Positions 1 to 6,170 are shown, counted from the stretch's first letter. The stretch is 6,170 bases of DNA from Actinomycetota bacterium (GCA_005884985.1 VAYK01000134.1:1-6170), one strand, 5' to 3'. Translations and numbers: made by a program. Notes: a model not told the origin generated them from the letters alone.

Positions 1-884
1 CCGGGCTCGAGTACGCGCACCGGCAGGGGATCATCCACCGCGACGTCAAGCCCGGGAACCTGATGATCATCGGCGGTCCCGCGAGGCGCGGCAACGCCCG
101 CACCACGGCCCACGATCCGCCCACCGGAGAGATGGGTGTGAAGCTGACCGACTTCGGGATCGCGCGAGCGGCCGAGCAGACGCGGTTGACGCAGGTCGGC
201 TCCGTAGTCGGCACCGCCGCCTACCTGGCGCCCGAGCAGGCCCGCGGCGAGGAGGCGACGCCGGCCTCCGACGTGTACGCGCTCGGGGTCGTCATCTACC
301 AGCTGCTGACCGGGCGCCTCCCATGGGAGGGAACGACCTTGTCCGAGCTCGCGATCCGTCGCGAAAACGAGCGGCCATTGCCGCCCAGCTCCTACGACTC
401 CGCCGTTCCGCCCACCCTGTCGACCGCGGTGCTGCGATCGCTCGAGGGCGACCCGGCATTGCGCTACTCGACGGCGCGCCAGCTCTCCATCGCGTTGCGG
501 GCCGGGCTCAACGGCCAGGAGCCGCCGGAGGCGGAGGCCGAGCCGCCGACCCGCGCGCTGGCTGGCGGCACGACCGAGGCCACACGCCATCTGGCGCCCA
601 GCGACCCGGTGACTCCGGTCGCCCGCCAAGCGCCTGTGCCTCCGCGGCCCGCGCCGCGGCCGCGCCGGGTGATCCAGCCCGTCGAGGGCAGGGCGCGCCG
701 CTCGCTCGCCAGCCGCCTCGGCAGCGCCATCGGCATCATCCTGGTGATCGCGTTGCTGGCCGGGGTAATCGCGGCCGTCGTGCTGCTGACCACCAATGCC
801 GGGCAGAACACCGATCTGGTCAAGCACAGCATCCCGGACCAGATTCAGTCGCTGAAGGACTTCATCAACACCCACACGCAGTGA
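1..884 (+). CDS. Hanks-type Ser/Thr protein kinase, transmembrane, 5'-truncated by window edge
   Basis: Phosphorylates Ser/Thr residues on protein targets; a membrane-anchored signalling kinase of the bacterial PknB type. The reading frame is already open at base 3, so the glycine loop and VAIK lysine lie outside and about 293 residues are visible. The catalytic loop is HRDVKPGN (36-59, Asp at 42, Lys at 48, Asn at 57), DFG lies at 150-158, and the activation segment ends in GTAAYLAPEQ. The subdomain IX block SDVYALGVVIYQLLTG and a late Arg (RYSTARQL) complete the C-lobe. A Pro/Ala/Arg-rich linker follows. One hydrophobic segment (about 726-788), preceded by Arg-rich sequence, suggests cytoplasmic kinase and outside C-terminus. 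The outer tail is only about 30 residues and has no PASTA repeat. Unusually, 31 residues separate the catalytic Asn from the DFG Asp, against 13 in PknB and PKA. The ATG at 63 lies inside the catalytic loop and is not the start. The stop is TGA at 882-884. Family certain; target unknown. Confidence 0.95.
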   Translation, partial: GLEYAHRQGIIHRDVKPGNLMIIGGPARRGNARTTAHDPPTGEMGVKLTDFGIARAAEQTRLTQVGSVVGTAAYLAPEQARGEEATPASDVYALGVVIYQLLTGRLPWEGTTLSELAIRRENERPLPPSSYDSAVPPTLSTAVLRSLEGDPALRYSTARQLSIALRAGLNGQEPPEAEAEPPTRALAGGTTEATRHLAPSDPVTPVARQAPVPPRPAPRPRRVIQPVEGRARRSLASRLGSAIGIILVIALLAGVIAAVVLLTTNAGQNTDLVKHSIPDQIQSLKDFINTHTQ

Positions 885-890
885 GAGTGG

Positions 891-2117
891 TCATGGCCCG
901 CTTGGGGTGAGTGCCGCACCCTGCCAAGGCGGGGTCCCGTTGAGGACCGCCTGCCTGTAATCGCCGAAGCGTTCCCTTTGGATCGCCTCCCGGGCGCCCC
1001 GGACGAGGCGCTCCAGGTAGGTGAGGTTGTGGAGGACCAGCAGCCGAACCCCGGTCAGCTCCTCGGCTCGGGAGAGAAAGTGGACATAGGCGCGGCTGTG
1101 GGCGGCGCAGGCCGGACACGGGCAGCCTTCGACGAGCGGCCGCTCGTCGGCGGCGAACTCAGCTCGGCGAATGTCGAACCGAAACCGGGTCGCCGGGAGC
1201 GGAGCGAGGGCCATCCCGTGCCGGGCGAGGCGGGTGGGCACGGCGCAGTCGAAGAGGTCGACGCCGAGCGCGATGCCATCCACCAGGTCGTCGGGCTCGC
1301 CGATCCCGAGCAGGTGGCGCGGCGCCGCGCCGTCAAGGTGGGGAGCGGTCATCCCGATTACGCCTCGCATCTCCTCCTTGTCCCGGCCCAGGGTCCCGCC
1401 GATCGCCACGCCGTCCACGGCCGCCGCCGACACGCGCTCGGCAGCGGCGCGGCGAAGGTCCTCATGGACGCCCCCCTGGACGATCCCGAACACCGCCTGG
1501 CGGCGCGGCCCCTGGCGATCGTGCCAGGCGAGGCAGCGATCCAGCCAGCGGTGGGTGCGCTCCATCGAGCGGGCCGTGTAGTCGCGATCGGCGTGATAGG
1601 GGGTGCACTCGTCGAAGGCGAGGGCGATGTCGGCGCCGAGCGCCGCCTGCACCGCCATCGACTCCTCGGGCCCCAGGAACTGCTCCGATCCGTCCAGGTA
1701 GGAACGGAAGCGCACCCCCTGCTCGCCGATCTCGAGCACGGTCCCCCGGCCGGGCTGGCGCCCGCGCCGCCCCTTGATCTCGTCCGCGACCCGGCCGTGG
1801 GCGAGCGTGAAGACCTGGAAGCCACCGGAGTCGGTGATGATCGGGCGCTCCCAACCCATGAACCGGTGCAGCCCGCCGAGCGCCGCGACTCGCTGCGGCC
1901 CCGGCGAGAGCATGAGGTGGAAGGTGTTCCCCAGCACAAGCTCGTAGCCGAGCCCAGCGACCTCGGAGGCCGCCAGCGAGCGAACGCTGCCCCGGGTCGC
2001 GAGCGGAATGAAGGCCGGGGTCTCGACCGCGCCATGGGCGAGCTGGAGCCGCCCGGTGCGGGCGGCTCCGTCTCGCGCGGCTATCTGGAATTGAAGGCGG
2101 TCCGGGTCACTGCGCAC
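891..2117 (-). CDS. tgt: tRNA-guanine(34) transglycosylase (TGT)
   Basis: Exchanges guanine at wobble position 34 of GUN-anticodon tRNAs (Asp, Asn, His, Tyr) for the 7-deazaguanine preQ1, in queuosine synthesis; cytoplasmic. The 408 residues cover the whole family. Asp96 in ITDSGGF matches the catalytic base, Asp290 in DLFDC the nucleophile, and Arg296 and Arg299 in VPTRLARH the tRNA-contacting arginines. Asp169/Cys171 (FDECTPY) and Gln214 (GIVQGG) line the base pocket. Zinc ligands are Cys332, Cys334, Cys337 (CPCPAC) and His363 (LVLHNL). The specificity loop, normally GGL(A/S)VGE, reads GGTLGRD and is one residue short. The GTG start at 2115-2117 lies 18 bases after the hsp20 stop and has no clear Shine-Dalgarno; it is preferred because the usual family N-terminus (here LQFQIAARDG) follows within a few residues. 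It is the last gene of the block and meets the kinase gene 6 bases away. Family assignment is very secure; exact start less so. Confidence 0.96.
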   Translation of the reverse strand: MRSDPDRLQFQIAARDGAARTGRLQLAHGAVETPAFIPLATRGSVRSLAASEVAGLGYELVLGNTFHLMLSPGPQRVAALGGLHRFMGWERPIITDSGGFQVFTLAHGRVADEIKGRRGRQPGRGTVLEIGEQGVRFRSYLDGSEQFLGPEESMAVQAALGADIALAFDECTPYHADRDYTARSMERTHRWLDRCLAWHDRQGPRRQAVFGIVQGGVHEDLRRAAAERVSAAAVDGVAIGGTLGRDKEEMRGVIGMTAPHLDGAAPRHLLGIGEPDDLVDGIALGVDLFDCAVPTRLARHGMALAPLPATRFRFDIRRAEFAADERPLVEGCPCPACAAHSRAYVHFLSRAEELTGVRLLVLHNLTYLERLVRGAREAIQRERFGDYRQAVLNGTPPWQGAALTPSGP

Positions 2118-2135
2118 TACCCGGAAGCCTAGGTG

Positions 2136-2483
2136 CTACTTCTCCTGCGCTTCGGAATCCACGCTCGCGCCGATCTCGACGCGATGCGGCTTGCGCTCCG
2201 CGGGCTTTGGGATGCGCACCTCGAGCACACCCTTGTCGAAGTCGGCCTGCACCTGCTCGGCGTCGATGCCCTGCGGCAGGGACAGCGACCGAGAGAAGCC
2301 GCCGTAGGCCCGCTCGACTCGGTGGTAGCCGTCCTTGCGCTCCTCGTGCTCAGCCTGGCGCTCGCCCGATACCGTCAGCACGCCGTCCTTGATCTCGATG
2401 TTCACGTCGTCCTTGTCGAGCCCGGGCAGATCCGCCCTCAGCACGAGGTGGTCGTCCGTCTCGACCAGGTCCATCGCGGGCAC
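2136..2483 (-). CDS. Hsp20/alpha-crystallin small heat-shock protein (in-frame part; gene probably frameshifted upstream)
   Basis: An ATP-independent holdase chaperone that binds unfolding proteins. The 115 residues from the GTG at 2481-2483 hold the complete alpha-crystallin domain: VPAMDLVETDD opens it, then LRADLPGL, GVLTVSGER, the long loop with EERKDGYHRVER, and the family signature FDKGVLEVRIPKP. A C-terminal V-E-I triplet fits the I/V-x-I motif that docks on a neighbouring subunit. The GTG is a doubtful start: it has no Shine-Dalgarno, falls inside the conserved WVPAMD block, and would remove the N-terminal arm used for oligomer assembly and substrate binding. That arm is encoded directly upstream in the same frame but has no ATG, GTG, TTG or CTG before an in-frame stop at 2664-2666 (see 2484-2596). 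The gene therefore looks frameshifted, or carries a sequence error. It sits between gpmI and tgt. Family very sure; expressed form unsure. Confidence 0.88.
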   Translation of the reverse strand: MPAMDLVETDDHLVLRADLPGLDKDDVNIEIKDGVLTVSGERQAEHEERKDGYHRVERAYGGFSRSLSLPQGIDAEQVQADFDKGVLEVRIPKPAERKPHRVEIGASVDSEAQEK

Positions 2484-2596
2484 CCAGCGCGGCGTGGCGC
2501 CGTTGGCGAGCCGTCCGCCGAAGAAGGTGTCGAAGACCCGGTTGACGTCCGTCTGGAGCGTGTCGAGCTCCCGCCAGGATCCCGCCGGCCGGTCAA
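2484..2596 (-). other. Out-of-frame 5' part of hsp20 (N-terminal arm; apparent -1 base lesion near 2576/2577)
   Basis: Codons 2576 down to 2484 run straight into the hsp20 domain and read WRELDTLQTDVNRVFD followed by TFFGGRLANGATPRW, a typical actinobacterial-style Hsp20 N-terminal arm. This frame has no start codon. The frame one step over has TTG at 2594-2596, 24 bases after the gpmI stop, and reads MTGRRDP up to 2577. Adding one base between 2576 and 2577 joins the two as RDPWRELDTLQ, a natural Hsp20 beginning, and gives a 153-residue protein of normal family length. A weak GAGG lies 3 bases before the TTG and a GGAG further up. Whether the lesion is a real mutation or a sequencing/assembly error cannot be decided from one sequence. 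No classic slippery heptamer is present, so programmed frameshifting looks unlikely. Confidence 0.75.
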
Positions 2597-2620
2597 GGGC
2601 CTCGGACGCAGGCTCCGTGC

Positions 2621-4162
2621 CTAGGCAGAGATCAGCGAGCGCCCGGTCATCTCCGGGGGCTGCTCAATCCCGAGCAGGGCCAGCGCCGTGGGGGCGACGT
2701 CGGCCAGGATCCCGCGACGCGCGATCGATGGCCCGCTGACGGTCACGATCAAGGGCACGGGGTTGGTCGAGTGCGCCGTGTTGGGCGAGCCGTCGGGCTC
2801 GAGCATGTTGTCGCAATTTCCGTGGTCGGCGGTCAGGATGCAGGCGCCGCCCGAGCGGTGGACCTCGGAGACCACCTCGCCAAGGCAGCGGTCCACGCAC
2901 TCCACCGCGGCGACCGCCGCCGGGATCACCCCCGTGTGGCCGACCATGTCGGGGTTGGCGAAGTTGATGATCCCGAACCGGTAGCCGTTCTCGGCCCAGC
3001 GCTCGCAGAAGGCGTCGGCCGCCTCGCGCGCGCTCATCTCGGGCTTGTGGTCGTAGGTGGCGACCTCCCGCACCGAGGGAACCAGGCAGCGCTCCTCCCC
3101 CTCCCACTCCGCTTCGCGACCGCCGTTGAAGAAGTAGGTGACGTGGGCGTACTTCTCGGTCTCGGCGACGTGCAGCTGGCGCTCGCCGCGGCGCGCGACG
3201 ACCTCGGCCAGGGTCGTCTCCGGGAGCCGTGGCGGAAACGCGACCGGGTACGCCCATCCCTCGCGGTACTCGGTCAGGGTGGTCAGGTGCACCTGCGGGA
3301 CGCCGCCGCGGGGAAACTCGTCGAAGTCCGCCTCTCCGAGTGCCCGCACCAGCTGGCGAGCCCGGTCGGGACGGAAGTTGAAGTGCAGCACCGCGTCGCC
3401 GTCGGCCACTCCGTCGTAGTCGCCGATCACAGTGGGGCGCACGAACTCGTCGGTCTCGCCACGTCCGTAGGAGTCCACAACGGCGTCCGCGGCGCTTGGG
3501 GCCTGCAGGCCTCGCGCATGGACGATTGCGTCGTAGGCGAGCTGCGTCCGATTCCAACGACCGTCCCGGTCCATCGCGTAGTAGCGGCCGCTCACCGTCC
3601 CGATCCGTCCCGCGTGGCGCAGCCAGCGCTCGAGCTCCCGGAGGTACCCGGCCCCCGCCGTGGGCAGCGTATCGCGGCCGTCGGTGAAGGCGTGCACGAC
3701 GAGGTCGGGCACGCCCTCGCGAGCGACCAGCTCAACGCACGCCTCGATGTGCTCCCAGCCCGAGTGGACACCGCCGTCGGAGACCAGGCCCATCAGGTGC
3801 AAGCGCCCGCGGGGACCGGAGCGGGCCGCCTCGCAGGCGCCCTTCAGCACGGAGTTCTCGAAGAAGCTGCCGTCGGCAATCGCTTCGTCGATCCGGGTCA
3901 GGTCCTGCGCGACGATCGAACCCGCACCGAGGTTGAGGTGCCCAACCTCGGAGTTCCCCATCTGGCCGTCGGGGAGGCCGACGTCGCGCCCGCTGGCCGA
4001 CAGCGTGGTGTGCGGGTAGCGATCCCACAGGCCGTCGAAAACCAGCGTCGAAGCCTGGCTGATCGCGTTGCCCGGGCCGGGTGGCGCGAGGCCCCAACCA
4101 TCGAGCACGACCAGCGCCAGCGACGGGACGGGTAGCTCGGTGGCTCCCTCCGGGATGCTCAC
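2621..4162 (-). CDS. gpmI: 2,3-bisphosphoglycerate-independent phosphoglycerate mutase (iPGM)
   Basis: Interconverts 3- and 2-phosphoglycerate through a phosphoserine intermediate in the cytoplasm, the step after PGK in glycolysis; a two-metal (usually Mn) enzyme of the alkaline phosphatase superfamily. The protein is 513 residues, normal for the family. Asp21 in LDGWG and Ser71 in GNSEVGH are the metal ligand and phosphorylated serine. His133 lies in SDGGVHS, Asp161/Asp164 in DGRD, and substrate-contacting arginines are in NFRPDRARQ. Lys337 is in EKYAH, Asp405/His409 in NPDMVGH, Asp446/His447 in TADHGN, and His464 in TAHSTNP. All key residues are present. The frame is open upstream into tpiA, but homology begins at PSLALVVLDGWG. 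The GTG at 4160-4162 overlaps the tpiA stop as GTGA and lacks a Shine-Dalgarno, pointing to translational coupling. Many actinobacteria use the unrelated cofactor-dependent mutase, so gpmI is mildly informative about lineage. Confidence 0.97.
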   Translation of the reverse strand: MSIPEGATELPVPSLALVVLDGWGLAPPGPGNAISQASTLVFDGLWDRYPHTTLSASGRDVGLPDGQMGNSEVGHLNLGAGSIVAQDLTRIDEAIADGSFFENSVLKGACEAARSGPRGRLHLMGLVSDGGVHSGWEHIEACVELVAREGVPDLVVHAFTDGRDTLPTAGAGYLRELERWLRHAGRIGTVSGRYYAMDRDGRWNRTQLAYDAIVHARGLQAPSAADAVVDSYGRGETDEFVRPTVIGDYDGVADGDAVLHFNFRPDRARQLVRALGEADFDEFPRGGVPQVHLTTLTEYREGWAYPVAFPPRLPETTLAEVVARRGERQLHVAETEKYAHVTYFFNGGREAEWEGEERCLVPSVREVATYDHKPEMSAREAADAFCERWAENGYRFGIINFANPDMVGHTGVIPAAVAAVECVDRCLGEVVSEVHRSGGACILTADHGNCDNMLEPDGSPNTAHSTNPVPLIVTVSGPSIARRGILADVAPTALALLGIEQPPEMTGRSLISA

Positions 4163-4920
4163 AGCTGCGCCGCGACGGCGATGGCCGCGAAATCGGTTGG
4201 GTCGAGGCTCGCTGCGCCAACGAGGGCGCCGTCGACCCCATCGCGGCCGAGGATCTCGACCGCGTTGCCGGGCTTCACGGAACCGCCGTAGAGGATGCGA
4301 ACCGCTTCGCCGGCCGCAGCCTCGCGGTGCGCCACGAGCGAGCGGATGAACGCGATCGCCTCGGCCGCCTGCTCGGGGGTCGCGTTGCGCCCGGTGCCGA
4401 TCGCCCACACCGGCTCGTACGCGATCACGACCTCGGCGAGGCGGCCGTCGGACGCCTTGGCCAGGTCGGCGTCCAGCTGGCGGCGAAGCACCGCCTCGGT
4501 CTGATTCGCATCGCGCTCGCCCTCGGTCTCCCCCACGCAGAGGATCGGCGTCAGCCCCGCCTCGAGGGCCGCCGGCACCTTGCGGGCGAGCGACTCATCG
4601 CTCTCCCCGAACAGCAACCGCCGCTCGGAGTGGCCCAGGATCACCCCGTCGACGCCGAGCTCGGTCAGCATCGGGGCCGCGACCTCGCCGGTGAACGCTC
4701 CCCGCGGCTCCTCGTGCATGTTCTGCGCCGCCACCCGCACGCCGCTCCCCGCGCAGCGCGCCACCGCGGGGGCGAGGGACGGGTATGGGGGGCAGACGAC
4801 CAGCTCGGCGCCATCCAGCTCCGCGGCCCGCGGCACGAACGCGTCCAGGAAGGCCTCCGTCTCGGCGACGGTCTTGTGCATCTTCCAGTTGGCCGCGACG
4901 AGGGGCGTTCGCTCAGCCAT
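4159..4920 (-). CDS. tpiA: Triosephosphate isomerase
   Basis: Interconverts dihydroxyacetone phosphate and glyceraldehyde 3-phosphate; a cytoplasmic TIM barrel acting as a dimer. The protein is 253 residues, the normal size. Asn11 and Lys13 in AANWKMH are the substrate-binding pair, His97 in LGHSERR is the electrophile, and Glu169 in AYEPVWAIGTG is the catalytic base. Flexible loop 6 follows as GTGRNATPEQ, and the phosphate-binding YGGSVKPGNA lies near the C-terminus. The ATG at 4918-4920 is chosen because the family N-terminus starts there and GGAGGT lies 8 bases upstream. An earlier in-frame ATG at 4986 would add 22 non-homologous residues inside pgk. The start overlaps the pgk end by 8 bases (ATGGCTGA), and the stop overlaps the gpmI start by 4, so pgk, tpiA and gpmI are very probably co-translated. 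Confidence 0.97.
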   Translation of the reverse strand: MAERTPLVAANWKMHKTVAETEAFLDAFVPRAAELDGAELVVCPPYPSLAPAVARCAGSGVRVAAQNMHEEPRGAFTGEVAAPMLTELGVDGVILGHSERRLLFGESDESLARKVPAALEAGLTPILCVGETEGERDANQTEAVLRRQLDADLAKASDGRLAEVVIAYEPVWAIGTGRNATPEQAAEAIAFIRSLVAHREAAAGEAVRILYGGSVKPGNAVEILGRDGVDGALVGAASLDPTDFAAIAVAAQL

Positions 4921-6163
4921 CGGAGCCGACCTCCGCGTTTCGTTGCGCCGCCCGCTCGGTCTTCGCACCTCGGACGTCGGATCCATCCATCAGCGCCTCC
5001 ACCCCCGGCAGCTTGCGCCCCTCCATCAGCTCCAGCGAGGCGCCACCCCCGGTGGACAGCCAGTCGATCCGGTCCGCCAGCCCGAAGCCGGCGAGCGCGG
5101 CGGCGGAGTCGCCGCCGCCGACCAAGGTCGTCGCGGACGCCCCGGCGACGGCCTCGGCCACCGCGCGGGTCCCTGCGGCAAAGTGCTCGAGCTCGAAGGC
5201 GCCCATCGGGCCGTTCCAGAACACCGTTCCTGCCGCACCGATGGCAGCGGCGTAGCCGGCCGCGGTGCGTGGGCCGATATCGAGCCCCATCCAGCCCTCC
5301 GGGACCTCGACCCCGTCGAGCCCGAGCACCTCAGTGTCGGCGTCCAACTCACGGCCGAGGACCAAGTCAACCGGGAGGACCAGCTGACTCGATGATCGCT
5401 CAGCGCGCCTGAGGATCTCGCCGGCGAGCCCCACTCCCTCTTCATCCACCAGGGAGTCGCCTGTCGCGATTCCCTGGGCGGAAAAGAAGCTGAAGCACAT
5501 CGCCCCTCCCACCAGAACCTCGTCCGCGACTTCGAGAAACCGCTCCATGGCGCCGATCTTGTCGGTTACCTTGGCGCCGCCGAGCACCACGCACAGCGGG
5601 CGGACGGGATCGTCGCGGACGGCGGTGAGCTCCCGCACCTCGCGCTCGAGCAGCAGGCCCGCGTAGGCGGGAAGCAGGTGCGCAACCCCCTCTGTGGTGG
5701 CGTGGGCGCGGTGGGCGGCGCCGAAGGCGTCGTTCACGTACAGATCGGCCAGCGCCGCCAGCCGCCGCGCCAGTTCCGGGTCGTTGCTCGTCTCGCCCGG
5801 CTCGAAGCGGCTGTTCTCGAGCATCAACACGTCCCCGGGGCCCAGCTGTCCGGCCATGCGCTCCACCTCGGGGCCCACCACCGCCGGTGCCAGGGTCACG
5901 TCGACTCCGAGCAGCTGTCCCAGGCGAACCGCGACCGGTGCCATCGACAACGCCGGATCGGGTCCCCTCGGCCGTCCCAGGTGTGAGACGAGCACCAGCG
6001 CCGCGCCGCGCTTGCGGAGCAGCTCGATCGTCGCCATCGCGGCGCGAATTCGCGTGTCGTCCTCGACCTCGCCGTTGGCGAGTGGGACGTTGAAGTCCAC
6101 CCGCACCAGCACCCGCCTGCCCTCGACGGCGGCGTCCCGGACGCTCGCCTTGTCAAAGCTCAA
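4913..6163 (-). CDS. pgk: Phosphoglycerate kinase (5' end at or just past the window edge)
   Basis: Transfers phosphate from 1,3-bisphosphoglycerate to ADP in glycolysis and runs backwards in gluconeogenesis; a cytoplasmic monomer with two lobes. Counting from the TTG at 6161-6163 gives 416 residues. The N-lobe has VRVDFNVPL (about 20-28), SHLGRP (60-65), LENSRF (115-120) and VNDAFGAAHRAHAT (143-156). The C-lobe has GGAKVTDKI (195-203), VGGAMCFSF (218-226), the MGLDIGP block (292-298), FWNGPMGAFE (315-324), the nucleotide-binding GGGDSAAAL (349-357) and STGGGASLE (370-378). Start choice is uncertain: the frame stays open to the edge (codons AAC CAC before TTG), and a start one or more codons upstream, outside the window, is possible. 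The family normally ends near LPGVEALMD; here about 23 further residues, rich in Arg, Ala and Glu, run over the tpiA leader, with an 8-base overlap into tpiA. Confidence 0.96.
   Translation of the reverse strand: MSFDKASVRDAAVEGRRVLVRVDFNVPLANGEVEDDTRIRAAMATIELLRKRGAALVLVSHLGRPRGPDPALSMAPVAVRLGQLLGVDVTLAPAVVGPEVERMAGQLGPGDVLMLENSRFEPGETSNDPELARRLAALADLYVNDAFGAAHRAHATTEGVAHLLPAYAGLLLEREVRELTAVRDDPVRPLCVVLGGAKVTDKIGAMERFLEVADEVLVGGAMCFSFFSAQGIATGDSLVDEEGVGLAGEILRRAERSSSQLVLPVDLVLGRELDADTEVLGLDGVEVPEGWMGLDIGPRTAAGYAAAIGAAGTVFWNGPMGAFELEHFAAGTRAVAEAVAGASATTLVGGGDSAAALAGFGLADRIDWLSTGGGASLELMEGRKLPGVEALMDGSDVRGAKTERAAQRNAEVGSDG
4929..4934 (-). promoter_or_regulatory. Ribosome binding site of tpiA
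   Basis: The minus strand reads GGAGGT here, 8 bases before the tpiA ATG at 4920. It is the clearest Shine-Dalgarno in the window and lies wholly inside the last codons of pgk. It decides the tpiA start in favour of 4920 over the upstream in-frame ATG at 4986. Confidence 0.8.
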
Positions 6164-6170
6164 GTGGTTC

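Noticed and set aside
933..948. A GGTCC / GGACC inverted repeat with a 6-base loop near the tgt 3' end as a terminator.
   Set aside because: Only a 5-base-pair stem, no T-run on either side, and it lies inside tgt coding sequence; expected by chance in GC-rich DNA.
978..2132. A 384-codon plus-strand open frame opposite tgt.
   Set aside because: High-GC genes leave long stop-free frames on the opposite strand. Its translation has no recognisable motif and is biased in Arg, Gly, Val and Ala, while the minus strand encodes complete TGT motifs.
2577..2590. Programmed -1 frameshifting in hsp20.
   Set aside because: No X-XXY-YYZ heptamer and no known recoding in this family; a one-base deletion or sequence error explains the data more simply.
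2771..4135. A 454-codon plus-strand open frame opposite gpmI, and a similar 443-codon frame at 4081-5412 opposite tpiA/pgk.
   Set aside because: Same GC shadow effect; low-complexity Arg/Ala/Gly/Pro-rich sequence without domains, lying over proven glycolytic genes.
4163..4408. An upstream extension of gpmI to 4408, giving 595 residues.
   Set aside because: The extra 82 residues overlap tpiA coding and are Arg/Gly-rich without homology; the GTG at 4162 gives the normal 513-residue protein and a GTGA overlap with tpiA.
4921..4986. An upstream ATG for tpiA at 4986.
   Set aside because: It adds 22 residues unlike any TIM N-terminus, and the strong GGAGGT lies just before the ATG at 4920.
1..6170. 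A new defence, mobile or biosynthetic system.
   Set aside because: Every gene belongs to a well-known housekeeping or signalling family, with no repeat arrays, integrases, toxin-antitoxin pairs or unassigned genes in between.

Overview
The window reads as high-GC chromosomal DNA from an actinobacterium-like organism. A Thermoleophilia/Solirubrobacterales-type host is my guess from the G/C-rich third positions, the PknB-style transmembrane kinase and the wording of the Hsp20 and TGT proteins; I cannot verify it without a search. The DNA is densely coded, with no gene-free stretch longer than about 30 bases. I see no RNA genes, mobile elements, CRISPR arrays or riboswitches.

Layout: bases 1-884 (+) hold the 3' part of a Hanks-type Ser/Thr protein kinase gene whose N-lobe lies before the window. 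It ends head-on against a minus-strand gene block with only 6 bases between. In transcription order on the minus strand the block is pgk (phosphoglycerate kinase, 5' end at or just past the right edge), tpiA (triosephosphate isomerase), gpmI (cofactor-independent phosphoglycerate mutase), a small heat-shock protein of the Hsp20 family, and tgt (tRNA-guanine transglycosylase). pgk and tpiA overlap by 8 bases, tpiA and gpmI by 4 bases (GTGA), and hsp20 and tgt are 18 bases apart, so one polycistronic transcript is likely. The first three genes form the triose half of glycolysis/gluconeogenesis; a gap gene just off the right edge would be the expected neighbour.

Most of the window is housekeeping and I do not see a new multi-gene system. 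The points worth a second look are: (1) hsp20 appears to carry a one-base frameshift. Its conserved N-terminal arm is intact but out of frame with any usable start codon, and restoring one base near 2576/2577 gives a normal 153-residue protein. (2) The kinase has about 18 extra residues between its catalytic-loop Asn and the DFG Asp. (3) The TGT substrate-specificity loop is one residue shorter than usual and lacks the usual Glu. (4) PGK has a C-terminal tail of about 23 residues encoded over the tpiA leader and ribosome binding site.
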